Shown: piece by piece, positions 33,706 to 42,547 of the stretch
How the letters are laid out: each line of letters opens with the position of its first letter
Numbering within the stretch: position 1 is the stretch's first letter
Source of the DNA: an uncultured Verrucomicrobiales bacterium
GTDB lineage: Bacteria; Verrucomicrobiota; Verrucomicrobiia; Verrucomicrobiales; Akkermansiaceae
Direction of reading: 5' to 3'
Assembly: GCA_937928545.1 (NCBI GenBank)
Contig: CALGJQ010000014.1
Location: forward strand, 124,001 to 188,000
DNA length: 64,000 bases
The notes under the pieces: generated by a model
The model's input: the letters and a program-made list of their open reading frames with translations, nothing else
Databases searched by the model: none
Told to the model about the DNA's origin: nothing
Translations under genes and position numbers: made by a program

Positions 33706-34119
33706 TTAGGCGGCGACGAGATGCCGGGGCGGAGGAGTGGGAACGGAGTCCTCAACGCGGGAAATTTTTAACAAGGACTGCCCAGCGCGAGGGCTGGCGA
33801 GAGACTGCCGCCAATGTTTGATGGTGGGGAGATCAGTGGTGGCGAGCGGTTGGAATTCGGGGCGAAGATTTTGGCGTTCTTCGGTAGGGAGCGGGGCTTT
33901 TTGAGAGTCCTGCTCTTCAGATTTTGCGGCAGCGATGGAGAGGCACATTTCGCAGGGGTGATCTCCGCTGAAGGTCATGGCGGCGGCTTCTTCGAGAGTG
34001 CGGTCGCCAGAGTATTCGTGAATCATGTTCGCCCAAGCAAAGATCTGCATGCAGTTCAGCGAACCGACAGCGATGTGTAGGCAAGCGAGAAGCAGAAAGA
34101 TGGAGCGAAGGAGCTTCAC
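33706..34119 (-). CDS. Small exported/membrane protein of unknown function
   Basis: A 137-residue protein if GTG 34119 is used (VKLLRSIFLLLACLHIAVGS), which gives a signal or anchor helix; longer in-frame starts up to 34245 add non-hydrophobic sequence. The next block, MQIFAWANMIHEYSGDRTLEEAAAMTFSGDHPCEMCLSIA, with paired Cys residues (CEMC), resembles a small verrucomicrobial family found near metal and cytochrome genes. The C-terminal half is low complexity. It sits upstream of the YVTN/di-haem gene, which suggests a link to metal or redox metabolism. The function is unknown. Confidence 0.6.
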   Translation of the reverse strand: MKLLRSIFLLLACLHIAVGSLNCMQIFAWANMIHEYSGDRTLEEAAAMTFSGDHPCEMCLSIAAAKSEEQDSQKAPLPTEERQNLRPEFQPLATTDLPTIKHWRQSLASPRAGQSLLKISRVEDSVPTPPPRHLVAA

Positions 34120-34287
34120 TAGGTTGGGGTTAATTAGGAGCAGCTTGTGAAATGCGCAATGTTTAATTGGGCGGGAGGGCGATAGTCGACTAGACTTTAT
34201 AGGGGAGGTCCGAGAAGATTGGAGATGACAGTGCTTTTTAACCAATGAGGGGGATTAGGATGAGGCGTAGAAGATGAGGGGGTCGGG

Positions 34288-35739
34288 TTAGGGGGTGATT
34301 CCGGTCCCGGATTTTTTTACGAGTTCGGCTAGCTTTTTAAGGGTGTCTTTATGGGCGGGGTTGGCGGCGACGTTTTCGTGTGGGTTGCCTTGGAAGTCGA
34401 TGAGAGTGATGTCTTCGAGTTTTCCAGTGTGGTCCTTTTTACGCCACTCGGTGTAGCGGAAGCGGTGGGTGCGGAGGCTGGTTCCTAGGACTTTCCCTGC
34501 GCCTTTTTTGTTTTTGAAATACTGGCTGAAAGCTCCTGCTCGCCATTCTGTTGTGGGGTCTTTGAGGAGGGGCTTGAGGGAGAGGCCGTGGAGTTTTTTT
34601 GGGGTGGGGTTTCCGCTGACGTCGCAGATGGTGGGGAAGAGGTCGACGAGTTCGGTGAGGGCTTTGGTGCGCTGGCCGCCTTTGAGTTGCGGGGAGGCGA
34701 TGATGAGGGGGACTTGGGCGGCGACTTCGTAGGTGGTGTGCTTACACCATTCGCCGTAGTCGCCGAGGTAGTAGCCGTGGTCGCCCCAGAGGATGATGAT
34801 GGTGTTCTTGCCGAGGCCGGTTTCATCGAGTGCTTTGATGACGCGGCCGACTTGGGCGTCCATGTAGCTGACGGAGGCGCGGTAGCCGTGGATGAGTTCA
34901 CGGGTTTTGGCGTCGTCGAGGACTTTGATGTCTTTTGAGATGTCGGAGTAGTTTTTGAGTTCACCCCAGGTGGAGCGATCGTAGGGGAGGCCGTTGATGA
35001 CTTTGTCGCGTGAGGGGACTTTGATTTTTTCGCGGTCGTAGAGGTCCCAATATTTGGCGGGGGCGTTGAAGGGGAGGTGCGGTTTGGAGAAGCCGACGGC
35101 GAGGAAGAAGGGCTTTTCATCTTTGGCGAGTTTTTGCAAACGCTCGACGGCGGCCTTGGCGACTCCACCGTCGTTGTAGATGTCATCGCTCATGTCACCA
35201 CCGTTTTCGATAGAGGGGCCGTTGCTGCGGACGCCGGTTTCTTTTTGGATGCGGGTGGCTTTTTTGTGAGCCGCGATGCCGGCGGGTGAGGCGTATTGTT
35301 GGCCGAGGCCGCGGAGGGGTTTTTCGGACCAGCCTTGTGGGAAGTCGTCGTTATGGGCGTGGTAGATTTTTCCGATGGAGAGGGCGTGGTAGCCTTGGGC
35401 TTTGAAGTGTTGGGGGAGGGAGAGGGCATCGGGATTTTTTTCACGCATGGGAGTTTTGTAGTTCCAGCAGCGGGTGGTTTGGGGGCGGAGGCCGGTCATG
35501 AGGCTGGCGCGGGAGGCTCCGCAGACGGCGACTTGGCAGTAGGTGCGCTCGAAGAGGGTGCCGCGAGCGGCGAGGGCATCGATATGGGGGGAGTGGATTT
35601 CTTTGTTGCCGTAGCAGTTAAGCTCAGGGCGGAGGTCATCGACGGCGATGAAGAGGACGTTCATCCGCTGCGCGGAGAATCCTAAATTCGAAAGTATGAG
35701 AAATCCTAAACAGGGGAGGAATTTTTTGAGAGAAGTCAT
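34288..35739 (-). CDS. Sulfatase, iduronate-2-sulfatase-like
   Basis: A 483-residue exported sulfatase with a signal peptide (MTSLKKFLPCLGFLILSNLGFSA). Metal ligands Asp34-Asp35 lie in NVLFIAVDDLRPE. The formylglycine site is Cys73-Gly-Ala-Ser-Arg77 (CGASR), the CxAxR variant of the usual CxPxR. HGYYLGDYGEWCKHTTYEVA carries the second half of the metal and substrate site. The pattern resembles iduronate-2-sulfatase-type enzymes (family S1). It overlaps the alginate-lyase-like gene by 4 bp and probably shares an operon, which points to degradation of a sulfated, uronate-containing polysaccharide such as an algal glycan (inference). Confidence 0.93.
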   Translation of the reverse strand: MTSLKKFLPCLGFLILSNLGFSAQRMNVLFIAVDDLRPELNCYGNKEIHSPHIDALAARGTLFERTYCQVAVCGASRASLMTGLRPQTTRCWNYKTPMREKNPDALSLPQHFKAQGYHALSIGKIYHAHNDDFPQGWSEKPLRGLGQQYASPAGIAAHKKATRIQKETGVRSNGPSIENGGDMSDDIYNDGGVAKAAVERLQKLAKDEKPFFLAVGFSKPHLPFNAPAKYWDLYDREKIKVPSRDKVINGLPYDRSTWGELKNYSDISKDIKVLDDAKTRELIHGYRASVSYMDAQVGRVIKALDETGLGKNTIIILWGDHGYYLGDYGEWCKHTTYEVAAQVPLIIASPQLKGGQRTKALTELVDLFPTICDVSGNPTPKKLHGLSLKPLLKDPTTEWRAGAFSQYFKNKKGAGKVLGTSLRTHRFRYTEWRKKDHTGKLEDITLIDFQGNPHENVAANPAHKDTLKKLAELVKKSGTGITP

Positions 35740-36860
35740 TTTTTTGAAGGTTGTGGGTGTGGCTGCTGGTAGAACATGAGGGTAGTCCAGGGGACGAAGC
35801 AGTGGCGGCGAGATTCGGGGCGATTTTTTTCGGCGGCTTTTTGGGTGAAGGGGGCGTCGAGACCTTGGCGGAAGTGGTAGTGGTTGAAGACTTTCTCGTA
35901 GATGTTGTGGAGGCGACGAGCTTTACTGGAGAGGGATTTGTAGTGGTAGCGGCCCTCGAAGCTGCGGTAGGGCTCGTAGGGGACCTCGTAGCCGAGGTTG
36001 TATTTGGCAGTGTATTCGAAGCCTTTGAGGAGGCGGTTGTCGAGGGCGCTGTAGAAATCGACTCCTTGGATCCAAGCGGTCTCGGCGGTGTTGGCGAGGA
36101 ATTCGAGGCCCATTTGGGCGTGGGCTTGGTCGCGGCCGCTTTCTTGGCATTGGCCGCTTTCTTTGAAATACATTCCGATAGCTCCGTTTCCTTGTCCTTT
36201 GAGGAAGTAGTTTTTGGCGCGGTCGAAGATGGTTTGGTCGTCAAGGAAGACGCCGATGGAGATCATGGTTTGGAGCATGGCGGCATCCCAGTTGCCATTG
36301 GCGGTGGGGTGAAAGGGTTTGATGATGGGATACCAAACGTTGCGAAGCATTATTTCGAATTGCTCTTGTTGATCCTGAGTCCAGCCCTTCCATCCTCCTT
36401 GGTAGTGGCGGAGAAGTTCAGCGGCGATGATATAGGGTTGCCCGCTCATTCCGACCAGAAGGCGGGCGTCGTGATCGGTGACGGCCTTCAGAGTGCTCGA
36501 CCAAGCGTTGAGAATTTCGGCTGACTTTTTGGCGGAGGCTTCTTCGCCAGCGAGGACCCAGCGAAGGGCGTGGGTGTAGGAGGCGCGGCCATCATCGGTG
36601 AATTCGGAGGAGCCGACGTCAGGGTCGTTGTAAGGGCCGCGTTCGACTTTCGGAAAGGCTTTTGGTTTCCATTGAGGGCTGGCGTAGCGGGAGTCTTTGA
36701 GTTCCTTCCACGCTTTTAGCCAAGGTTCTTCTTTGGCAATGAGTTTTGCTTTAACGAAGTCGATGCCTTCTTGGCTGTGGATGACGCCGGGGTGAACAAA
36801 GTCGGCTTTTACCTGGGTGAAGAGGTAGGTGAGGAGGAGTGCGCGTAAAAAAAGAGCCAT
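35736..36860 (-). CDS. Alginate lyase family protein
   Basis: A 374-residue protein with a signal peptide (MALFLRALLLTYLFTQVKA). It has the alginate-lyase (PF05426-like) alpha/alpha toroid: HPGVIHSQEGIDFVKAKL, GRASYTHALRWVLAG, GQPYIIAAELLRHY, NGNWDAAMLQTMISIGVF and the ESGRDQAHAQMGLEFLANTAE block, which contains the typical RD-x-x-H motif. The catalytic His/Tyr set is plausible but cannot be proven by eye. It overlaps the sulfatase start (ATGA). A polyuronate lyase role with the sulfatase is likely. Confidence 0.88.
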   Translation of the reverse strand: MALFLRALLLTYLFTQVKADFVHPGVIHSQEGIDFVKAKLIAKEEPWLKAWKELKDSRYASPQWKPKAFPKVERGPYNDPDVGSSEFTDDGRASYTHALRWVLAGEEASAKKSAEILNAWSSTLKAVTDHDARLLVGMSGQPYIIAAELLRHYQGGWKGWTQDQQEQFEIMLRNVWYPIIKPFHPTANGNWDAAMLQTMISIGVFLDDQTIFDRAKNYFLKGQGNGAIGMYFKESGQCQESGRDQAHAQMGLEFLANTAETAWIQGVDFYSALDNRLLKGFEYTAKYNLGYEVPYEPYRSFEGRYHYKSLSSKARRLHNIYEKVFNHYHFRQGLDAPFTQKAAEKNRPESRRHCFVPWTTLMFYQQPHPQPSKK

Positions 36861-37006
36861 TGCTGGCTCTCTTTTACGGGGAGAGAGGGCTCTAACTTTC
36901 GGGTTTACTTGATGGTGAATCCGAAGCGTCCTTGTGGTGGTCTCGGTCTGAGAGGATTTTTTTCTTTAGTAGGCTGCGAAGAATCCATTAGAACTTTGGC
37001 AATCTT

Positions 37007-38623
37007 ATGATCCGTATTTTCCTCATTCTCTTCTCAATGATTCTTAGTTCACTTGGGCATGGTCATCACCATAAGGCGCGTACTTGGACTTCTAAGGAGG
37101 GGATTCAGCTCACTGCGATTCTGGCGGAGATCGGGGAAGAGCAGGTTGTTCTTAAGGACCGGAATGGGAAGGAATATCGATTTTCGCCCGCTGATCTCAT
37201 TGAGGCGGATCAAGAATTTGTGGAGAAATGTCGGAAGGAACTCGAGGAGTTGGAGAAAAGTTTTCAGGCTCCAGGAAAGCGTAAGTTGCCGGAAGAATTG
37301 CCACTTCGTCTCTGCCGTTTGGCGATCGATATCAGTTCTACGTGTTTAAATACGACCTTCGATGGCTCCGAGAAGAAGGCGCGGGCTGCGGCTGATCGTA
37401 TCCTGGCGGAGTTGAATCGGGTGTGGATCCCGGAGGTGGGGATTCAGTATGAGATCGGGAATCTGGAAATCCGGACGGACAAGGAAACGGATCCTTATCT
37501 GGAGACGCGGGAGCCTGGGGCATTGATGGGAATTTCTCGTCGCGTGAACAAGAAGCATGATTGTGATGTGATCATTGCTCTGTGTGCGAATGCCGCTCAT
37601 GGCGGTGGTCTCGGGGGAGGTCGAGCGGTGTGGATTGCTTGGGGAGGGGATGCATGGGATCTCCTTCATCATGAATGTTCTCACGCTTTTGGAACAGGTC
37701 ATGGGCATGGATGGCCTTTGGAACATGGGACGATGAATATTGCGTCGCAAGGGTCGCGCTATCCCCGTGAGCGACGTCATAAGCTGAACTACAAGGAGGT
37801 TGAGATCATTCGCGAGAACTCCAAGAATCTTGAGGAGATTTCCTACCCGGAAGAGAATGTGAAACCCTATGCGAGGCTCGATAAATTTGAAATTCCACCT
37901 CTTAAGCAAACTTCAGGTCTGAAGGCGAATACCACTTATGATCTCTTTCTTGATCCTCTGGCCAATGACTATGATCTCAATCGCGATCAAATCTCTCTGA
38001 CTGAGGTTGATAAGAAATCCCAGCGAGGGGCGAAGGTTTCTATTTTGAAAGATAACCGTGTGAGGTATCGGCTTGAGAATCCTTTTAGCCAGTATCTCGA
38101 TTATGATTTTTTTCATTACACCATTTCTGATGACAAGGGGCTGGAAAGTAAGGGGGCGGTGTTGCTGAAATTTCCAAAGAGTACGCTGTTGGTGGAGAAT
38201 GGCGACTTTGCAAAGGGGAAGCGGCGGTGGAAGTTTTCGGATGCGGAGATCGTGGAAAACGGCGAGGCTCCGACGAGTATTAAAGTGGACCAGCGAGCTC
38301 TTTTGCAGCCGGGGGGAAGCATCATGCAGGAGGTCGAGCTGAGCGATGGTCTTTCGGAGAAGTATGTTCTTGAGGCGGTGGTGTATTGTGGCCCTGAGCG
38401 TAACGAGAAGGGGCAGGTGGTGAGTCCTGAGTCTGATCCGAAACTTACGATTGGTTTGTTCAGTGACCGACAGGAGATGAAGCGTCGGGTGACTGAGAAG
38501 GATACGACGTTCTCAATGCCGTTCCGGCTTCAGCGTTCTTCTGATACCTTCGAGTTACGCATTACGAATGATGGGAAAGTCCCGGTGAGGGTCGGACACA
38601 TTGTTCTTTTGCCCGTTGATTGA
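37007..38623 (+). CDS. Exported metzincin-like protein with N-terminal SHD1 domain
   Basis: A 538-residue protein. After a signal peptide (residues 1-18) and a GHGHHHK His cluster, an SHD1-like domain (RTWTSKEGIQLTAILAEIGE, VVLKDRNGKEYRFSPADLIEAD) occupies residues 25-72. A putative metalloprotease domain follows, with HExxHxxGxxH at His222-Glu223-His226-Gly229-His232 (HHECSHAFGTGHGHG) and a downstream Met243 (HGTMN) in the position of the metzincin Met-turn. The C-terminal part has a Cadherin-like/Ig-like segment and a carbohydrate-binding-like jelly roll (residues about 390-535). It ends in TGA. The substrate is unknown; an exported zinc protease is the best guess. Confidence 0.75.
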   Translation: MIRIFLILFSMILSSLGHGHHHKARTWTSKEGIQLTAILAEIGEEQVVLKDRNGKEYRFSPADLIEADQEFVEKCRKELEELEKSFQAPGKRKLPEELPLRLCRLAIDISSTCLNTTFDGSEKKARAAADRILAELNRVWIPEVGIQYEIGNLEIRTDKETDPYLETREPGALMGISRRVNKKHDCDVIIALCANAAHGGGLGGGRAVWIAWGGDAWDLLHHECSHAFGTGHGHGWPLEHGTMNIASQGSRYPRERRHKLNYKEVEIIRENSKNLEEISYPEENVKPYARLDKFEIPPLKQTSGLKANTTYDLFLDPLANDYDLNRDQISLTEVDKKSQRGAKVSILKDNRVRYRLENPFSQYLDYDFFHYTISDDKGLESKGAVLLKFPKSTLLVENGDFAKGKRRWKFSDAEIVENGEAPTSIKVDQRALLQPGGSIMQEVELSDGLSEKYVLEAVVYCGPERNEKGQVVSPESDPKLTIGLFSDRQEMKRRVTEKDTTFSMPFRLQRSSDTFELRITNDGKVPVRVGHIVLLPVD

Positions 38624-38627
38624 GGGA

Positions 38628-40403
38628 TCACTTGATCGTGATTTCGTCGAGGTAGAAGGCGAGGGGTTTGCCGTTTGCGCTGGTGGTGAAGTAGAGGGCG
38701 GATTTGATTCGAGTGAGATTTTTTTCGGTGAGGTCGATCTCGAATTGCTGCCACTCGGTGGTGAGGGTGAGTTCTTTTTTGCCGGTGAAGGTGTCGTGGT
38801 AAACTTTGGGCGGGGCGATGTTGCCGATGCCGAGGGTGACTTTTTCGCCGCCTTCATTTCCGCGGGCCCAGAAGGTGAGTTTGGTGGCTCCGGTGAGGTC
38901 GAAGCCGCCGGGTGCGTCTCCCCAGTCGCCGGCGGGGTGTTGCCAGACGACGCCGGCCCATCCGGAGTCGCTGGCGAAGGTGACTTTGGTGCATTCTTTT
39001 CCGACCTTGGGGTTTTCGGTGGAGTCTTCGTCCATTTTGAGTTTTTCGGTGTTGCCCATCCATCCGCTGGCGGTCCAGGGGCCGTTGGTGGCGGCTCCGG
39101 TGATGACGACGGGGGTGGCGAGTTCTTCGGCGGGGACAGGTCTATGCTCGCCTTTAATTTTGATGGAGATGTTGCCCGTGGCAGCGCCGCCTTGGCCATC
39201 GCGGATGAAGGCGTAGATGCGGTAGGTGCCTCCGCTTTTTGGGAGTTTGATATTGGCGGTTTCGTTGCTGGAGTCAGGGAGGATGGCTTCGGGGAATTGG
39301 GGTGGCGCGGCGCGATGGTCTCCGCCTTCGGCGACTTCTTTCCAGTCCTCGGTGAGGATCCACTGAACTTTTAGCGGGTCATTTTCGGGGTCGCTGACTT
39401 TGAGGTTTACTTTGATGGTAGCACCGGGGTCGAGTTCTTCATTGGGCTGGACGAGGGTGATGGACTCGATGACGGGGCAGAAGTTTTCGGGGTCGTTACC
39501 GGTCCAGAGTTTGGTGAGGACATCGACGGCGGCGGTTTTTTCTCCGGTGGAGAGAAGCATGCCGAACCAGGTGGCGGAGGCTTCCTGCTTGGTTCCCCAC
39601 ATGAAGGCGAAGCTGCCGAGGCAGAGGGGATCGGCTGCGAAGGCTTCATAGGATTTTTTGTAGTCGGAAGCTTTTGCGGTGCTGGTGGCTTCGTCTGGCA
39701 TGCCCCATTTGTTGGCGGGACGTTCCCAGGTGCCGGCGGGGCCGAACTCGGTGATGAGGTAGGGTTTGATCCCCCCTCCTGCTTTGTAGCGTTCAGGAAT
39801 GGAGGGGCCGCCGCCGTAGGAGTTGATGCCGTGAATATCGATGGAGGGGCAGAAGCGGTTGAGGCCTTCGATTTGTTTTTTACCGATCTCGGCGGTGACG
39901 GTCATGATGGGGTGTTCGGGGTCGAGCTGTTTGACGGTGCGAGCGAGGTATTCGATCTGGGTGTAGATTGCGGGGTTTGAGGATTCCTTGAAGCCTTCCA
40001 TTTCATTGCCGAGGGCCCAGAGGAGGAGGGCGGGATGGTCTTTGTATTTTTTGACGGCGGCGAAGAGGTTTTCGGCTTGGGTGATGTTGGAATCCCAGTC
40101 GGTGTATGAGAAGCCGTGGCGCTCGTGGCCGAGCCAGAATCCGAGAGCGACTTTGAGGCCCTTGGCATGGGCGTCGTCGAGGATGGCTTGGGTGTTGTCA
40201 TCGATGCCCCAGGTGCGGATGGCGTTGCCGCCTTGTTTTTTGAGAAGTTCAAGGCTACCTTCACCGCCGACTCCGTGGACTTTGTAGGGCTGTCCATCGA
40301 CGAGCAAGGTGGCTTTGCGGCCTTCTTGCTGAAGGGTGACCTTCCCAGCGAAAACGGGACCGGAGAGAAGGAAGGCGAGTGTGAGGAGGAGAATGGTTTT
40401 CAT
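38628..40403 (-). CDS. Exported glycoside hydrolase (GH2/GH5-type TIM barrel) with C-terminal modules
   Basis: A 591-residue protein from ATG 40403 with a signal peptide (MKTILLLTLAFLLSGPVFA). TIM-barrel motifs include KVHGVGGEGSLELLKKQGGNAIRTWG, LALGFWLGHERH-like strand VALGFWLGHERHGF, WALGNEMEG with the acid/base Glu in NEM, and YLITEFGPAGTW with the nucleophile Glu in TEF. Two accessory modules follow, an Ig-like domain (VNLKVSDPENDPLKVQWIL) and a carbohydrate-binding jelly roll (GFDLTGATKLTFWARGNEGG, ending AFYLDEITIK). The enzyme class resembles beta-mannanase or beta-glucan hydrolases, but the linkage cannot be read. Convergent with the metzincin gene, with stops 4 bp apart. Confidence 0.85.
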   Translation of the reverse strand: MKTILLLTLAFLLSGPVFAGKVTLQQEGRKATLLVDGQPYKVHGVGGEGSLELLKKQGGNAIRTWGIDDNTQAILDDAHAKGLKVALGFWLGHERHGFSYTDWDSNITQAENLFAAVKKYKDHPALLLWALGNEMEGFKESSNPAIYTQIEYLARTVKQLDPEHPIMTVTAEIGKKQIEGLNRFCPSIDIHGINSYGGGPSIPERYKAGGGIKPYLITEFGPAGTWERPANKWGMPDEATSTAKASDYKKSYEAFAADPLCLGSFAFMWGTKQEASATWFGMLLSTGEKTAAVDVLTKLWTGNDPENFCPVIESITLVQPNEELDPGATIKVNLKVSDPENDPLKVQWILTEDWKEVAEGGDHRAAPPQFPEAILPDSSNETANIKLPKSGGTYRIYAFIRDGQGGAATGNISIKIKGEHRPVPAEELATPVVITGAATNGPWTASGWMGNTEKLKMDEDSTENPKVGKECTKVTFASDSGWAGVVWQHPAGDWGDAPGGFDLTGATKLTFWARGNEGGEKVTLGIGNIAPPKVYHDTFTGKKELTLTTEWQQFEIDLTEKNLTRIKSALYFTTSANGKPLAFYLDEITIK

Positions 40404-40803
40404 GAGATCGGCTAGGTGGTGTGCATTAAATTGCACGTAAGGATCGGGGAGTCAATCGATTGTGTGGTCCTGTTTTGAGATTGTTTAAAATAGAGGGAAG
40501 CTTTGATTGGGGCAGACTTAGAAGAAAGGCTCCTTTTCTCGTGAAAACTTACAACCACTTTTTAGGATGTTTTTGAGATTTCAAGCAATCGCGTCTCGGT
40601 TGATTCGAGTTATTTTTTTCGGCTTTTAGCCATTGCTGATGACTTTAGCTTGATCGGGTTGCGGGACTGTTTTTTCGCGTGGATTTTACCGGATCGTTTT
40701 TCTGACGAACGGAACGCGAGAGTGACTCTAAGGTCTCCGAGATAACTATTGATGGCATGGCATCTTTTATCGTGTTTTATTAGAGCCAACTCCCCCCTAA
40801 TTC
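40404..40803. other. 400-bp intergenic region between divergent glycosidase and LpxR-like genes
   Basis: No open frame of substance was found. The region is more AT-rich than its surroundings and must hold both promoters. A GTGCA-N6-TGCAC inverted repeat (40421-40436) lies 17 bp upstream of the glycosidase start. The 60 bp before the LpxR-like start contain a T-rich tract (CTTTTATCGTGTTTTATTAG), but no clear promoter pair could be set. No RNA structure was recognised. Confidence 0.5.
40421..40436. promoter_or_regulatory. Candidate operator at the glycosidase 5' end
   Basis: Inverted repeat GTGCA-TTAAAT-TGCAC, perfect 5-bp arms with a 6-bp spacer, centred about 25 bp upstream of the glycosidase start codon. 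The position would suit a repressor of polysaccharide-utilisation genes. No regulator gene is adjacent, so this is only suggestive. Confidence 0.3.
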
Positions 40804-41877
40804 ATGTTCTTGAAAACAATCTCTCTCTCAACAGCCTCTCTTCTTTCGCTCCTGTGTTTTGGCTCAGCGCACGCAGAAGATAAGAGGAGCTTAAGGCTAA
40901 CTTGGGAAAACGACACCTATCTCAACAGCCTCTTCAATGGCCGCTATACGGATCGACATTACACGCAAGGACTCTGGTTCGACTATATGCACCGTGATGA
41001 TCTCGCCAATGAGCACTCAAAGGGCGGCTTTCTCTATGCCTCTACCATCATGAGATCCATTTGGAATTTTGGGATGGAGATTGAGAGAACACGAGGCGGC
41101 TTTTCCTTTGGGCAAACTTTTTCCACTCCTGAAAATATCGGGGATGCGAATTTTTACTCGGGGGTGGGCACTTCTTTCGACGCTCACCTTCTGCAAGAGG
41201 ATGACCGGCCCTATGCGGGATACGCCTTTCTTGAACCGAAATGGGAGAGGCGAGGTCGCTCTGGTCTATTTTCTTTGCGTTCTGTTCCGACCAAAGACCG
41301 CTTCAGTATTGCCCTTGGTATTGTCGGACCTTCGGCAGGAGCCGAAGCGGTCCAAACCAAATGGCATGATTTTTTTGAAAATGGTTTAGAGCCTGTCGGG
41401 TGGCGTCATCAGTTGAGCGACGAATTCATTTTTAATCTGCACGCCGACCGCACCTGGCTTTTCACGACAGACACAAACACGGGCGGACCGCAGATCGATT
41501 TCATGCCTACGCTTGGAATTGATCTAGGGAATCTTTCGACCCGACTCACCGCACGAGCGGAGCTAAGGTTTGGAATCGGTGATATCCATGACTTTTCACT
41601 GCCATCCTTAGAGAGCTCAGATAGCGATTACGGAATTTTTGCTTTTGCCTCGGTGGAGGGCTGGGCAGTCGGCCATAACATTTTTCTCGATGGGAATACC
41701 TTCAGTAACAGTCATAGCGTTTCGAAAGAAAACTGGGTGGGAGAGGTGAGCCTCGGTGTCGGATTGAAACTCGCGCAACTTGAAGCTCAGATGGCTTGGG
41801 TCCGGAGATCTGTGGAGTTCAATTTGCAAGACGTTCCAAATTCTTACCTCTCGGCTGAGGTGACTTGGAAGTTCTGA
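40804..41877 (+). CDS. LpxR-family (DUF2219) outer-membrane lipid A deacylase-like protein
   Basis: A 357-residue protein with a signal peptide (MFLKTISLSTASLLSLLCFGSAHA). It has LpxR family motifs: LTWENDTYLNSLFNGRYTDRHYTQG (calcium and active-site region), DDRPYAGYAFLEP and the QTKWHDFFENG block, with terminal aromatic strands (EVTWKF) as in an outer-membrane barrel. LpxR removes the 3'-acyloxyacyl chain of lipid A with calcium. Some DUF2219 members lack proven activity. It ends in TGA and is followed by a short terminator. Confidence 0.9.
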   Translation: MFLKTISLSTASLLSLLCFGSAHAEDKRSLRLTWENDTYLNSLFNGRYTDRHYTQGLWFDYMHRDDLANEHSKGGFLYASTIMRSIWNFGMEIERTRGGFSFGQTFSTPENIGDANFYSGVGTSFDAHLLQEDDRPYAGYAFLEPKWERRGRSGLFSLRSVPTKDRFSIALGIVGPSAGAEAVQTKWHDFFENGLEPVGWRHQLSDEFIFNLHADRTWLFTTDTNTGGPQIDFMPTLGIDLGNLSTRLTARAELRFGIGDIHDFSLPSLESSDSDYGIFAFASVEGWAVGHNIFLDGNTFSNSHSVSKENWVGEVSLGVGLKLAQLEAQMAWVRRSVEFNLQDVPNSYLSAEVTWKF

Positions 41878-41903
41878 TTTCTCTAGGGGGCTATTTGCAT
41901 GTT

Positions 41904-41920
41904 GCTCCTGCGGAGCTTTT
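41904..41920 (+). terminator. Probable terminator of the LpxR-like gene
   Basis: GCTCC-TGC-GGAGC hairpin followed by TTTT, 27 bp past the stop. The stem is short (5 bp) but GC-rich; the T-run is also short. Confidence 0.5.
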
Positions 41921-41936
41921 GAAAGGGTTTCGTGGT

Positions 41937-42207
41937 TTACAGTAAAGTGACTTTAACGCGGAAGAAGCGCTTTGGAACTGAGGTGGGGAAATTGGCGTTG
42001 GTGGCGGAGCCGGCTTCTTCGAAGACGAGGTAGACATCGTAGGTTCCGGCGGTGTTGGTGAGGCTGGCTTCGATGGTTTCCCAGTCTTGCCAGTCGGTTG
42101 TTTCTGGGACGTTGATTGTGTCGACGAGGGTTCCGGTGGGGCTGCCGAGGCGAACTTGGATTTGTAATTGAGGGGTGCCGGGCTCGAAGTGATGAGGAAC
42201 AGACTCG
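41937..42207 (-). pseudogene. Remnant: 3' end of a CBM6-containing exported protein
   Basis: The minus frame ending in TAA at 41937-41939 reads a typical CBM6 C-terminus: IQVRLGSPTGTLVDTINVP, then TDWQDWETIEASLTNTAGTYDVYLVFEEAG, then the tail KRFFRVKVTLL. A stop lies upstream near 42210, and the sequence before it, in another frame, resumes with plausible coding (VIQFTSKNPSLFLIT), suggesting a frameshift. No start or catalytic domain is present. It is a decayed or 5'-truncated gene, once carrying a family-6 carbohydrate-binding module. Confidence 0.6.
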
Positions 42208-42224
42208 GGTTCTTAGAAGTGAAT

Positions 42225-42532
42225 TGGATGACGCTGTTAGTGTTGAAGACTTTCGAGCGGCGATAGATCGCCTAAGATTTCGAGCAGATAAGACGGAGGA
42301 AAATCTCCGTCACGATATTTTGCGTGTCTCTCGAGTTTTTGAGGGCTGGGCTTTTGAAAATCCGATTAAGGTACGACGTCTACTAGATGAAGTTCTGGAT
42401 CGTCGACAGAACGATCCTGCTACGCGACCACCTTTTCTCGATGGAGTTGACCCGCCGGAGGAATTTGGGGCCTATCTTGAAAGTCGGCCTAATTTGCCCC
42501 GTGCCCTTTATGATTTTGGGCGGTCGTTTTAG
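42225..42532 (+). pseudogene. Possible 5'-truncated gene of unknown function
   Basis: An open frame on the plus strand reading EDFRAAIDRLRFRADKTEENLRHDILRVSRVFEGWAF and on to DPPEEFGAYLESRP and RALYDFGRSF. Composition is protein-like (charged, helical), but no credible start exists because the left end is joined to the CBM6 remnant on the opposite strand. It may be the 3' piece of a gene left by a deletion. No family was recognised; it could also be a spurious frame. Confidence 0.35.
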
Positions 42533-42547
42533 GCCCTTTGAGAAAGG

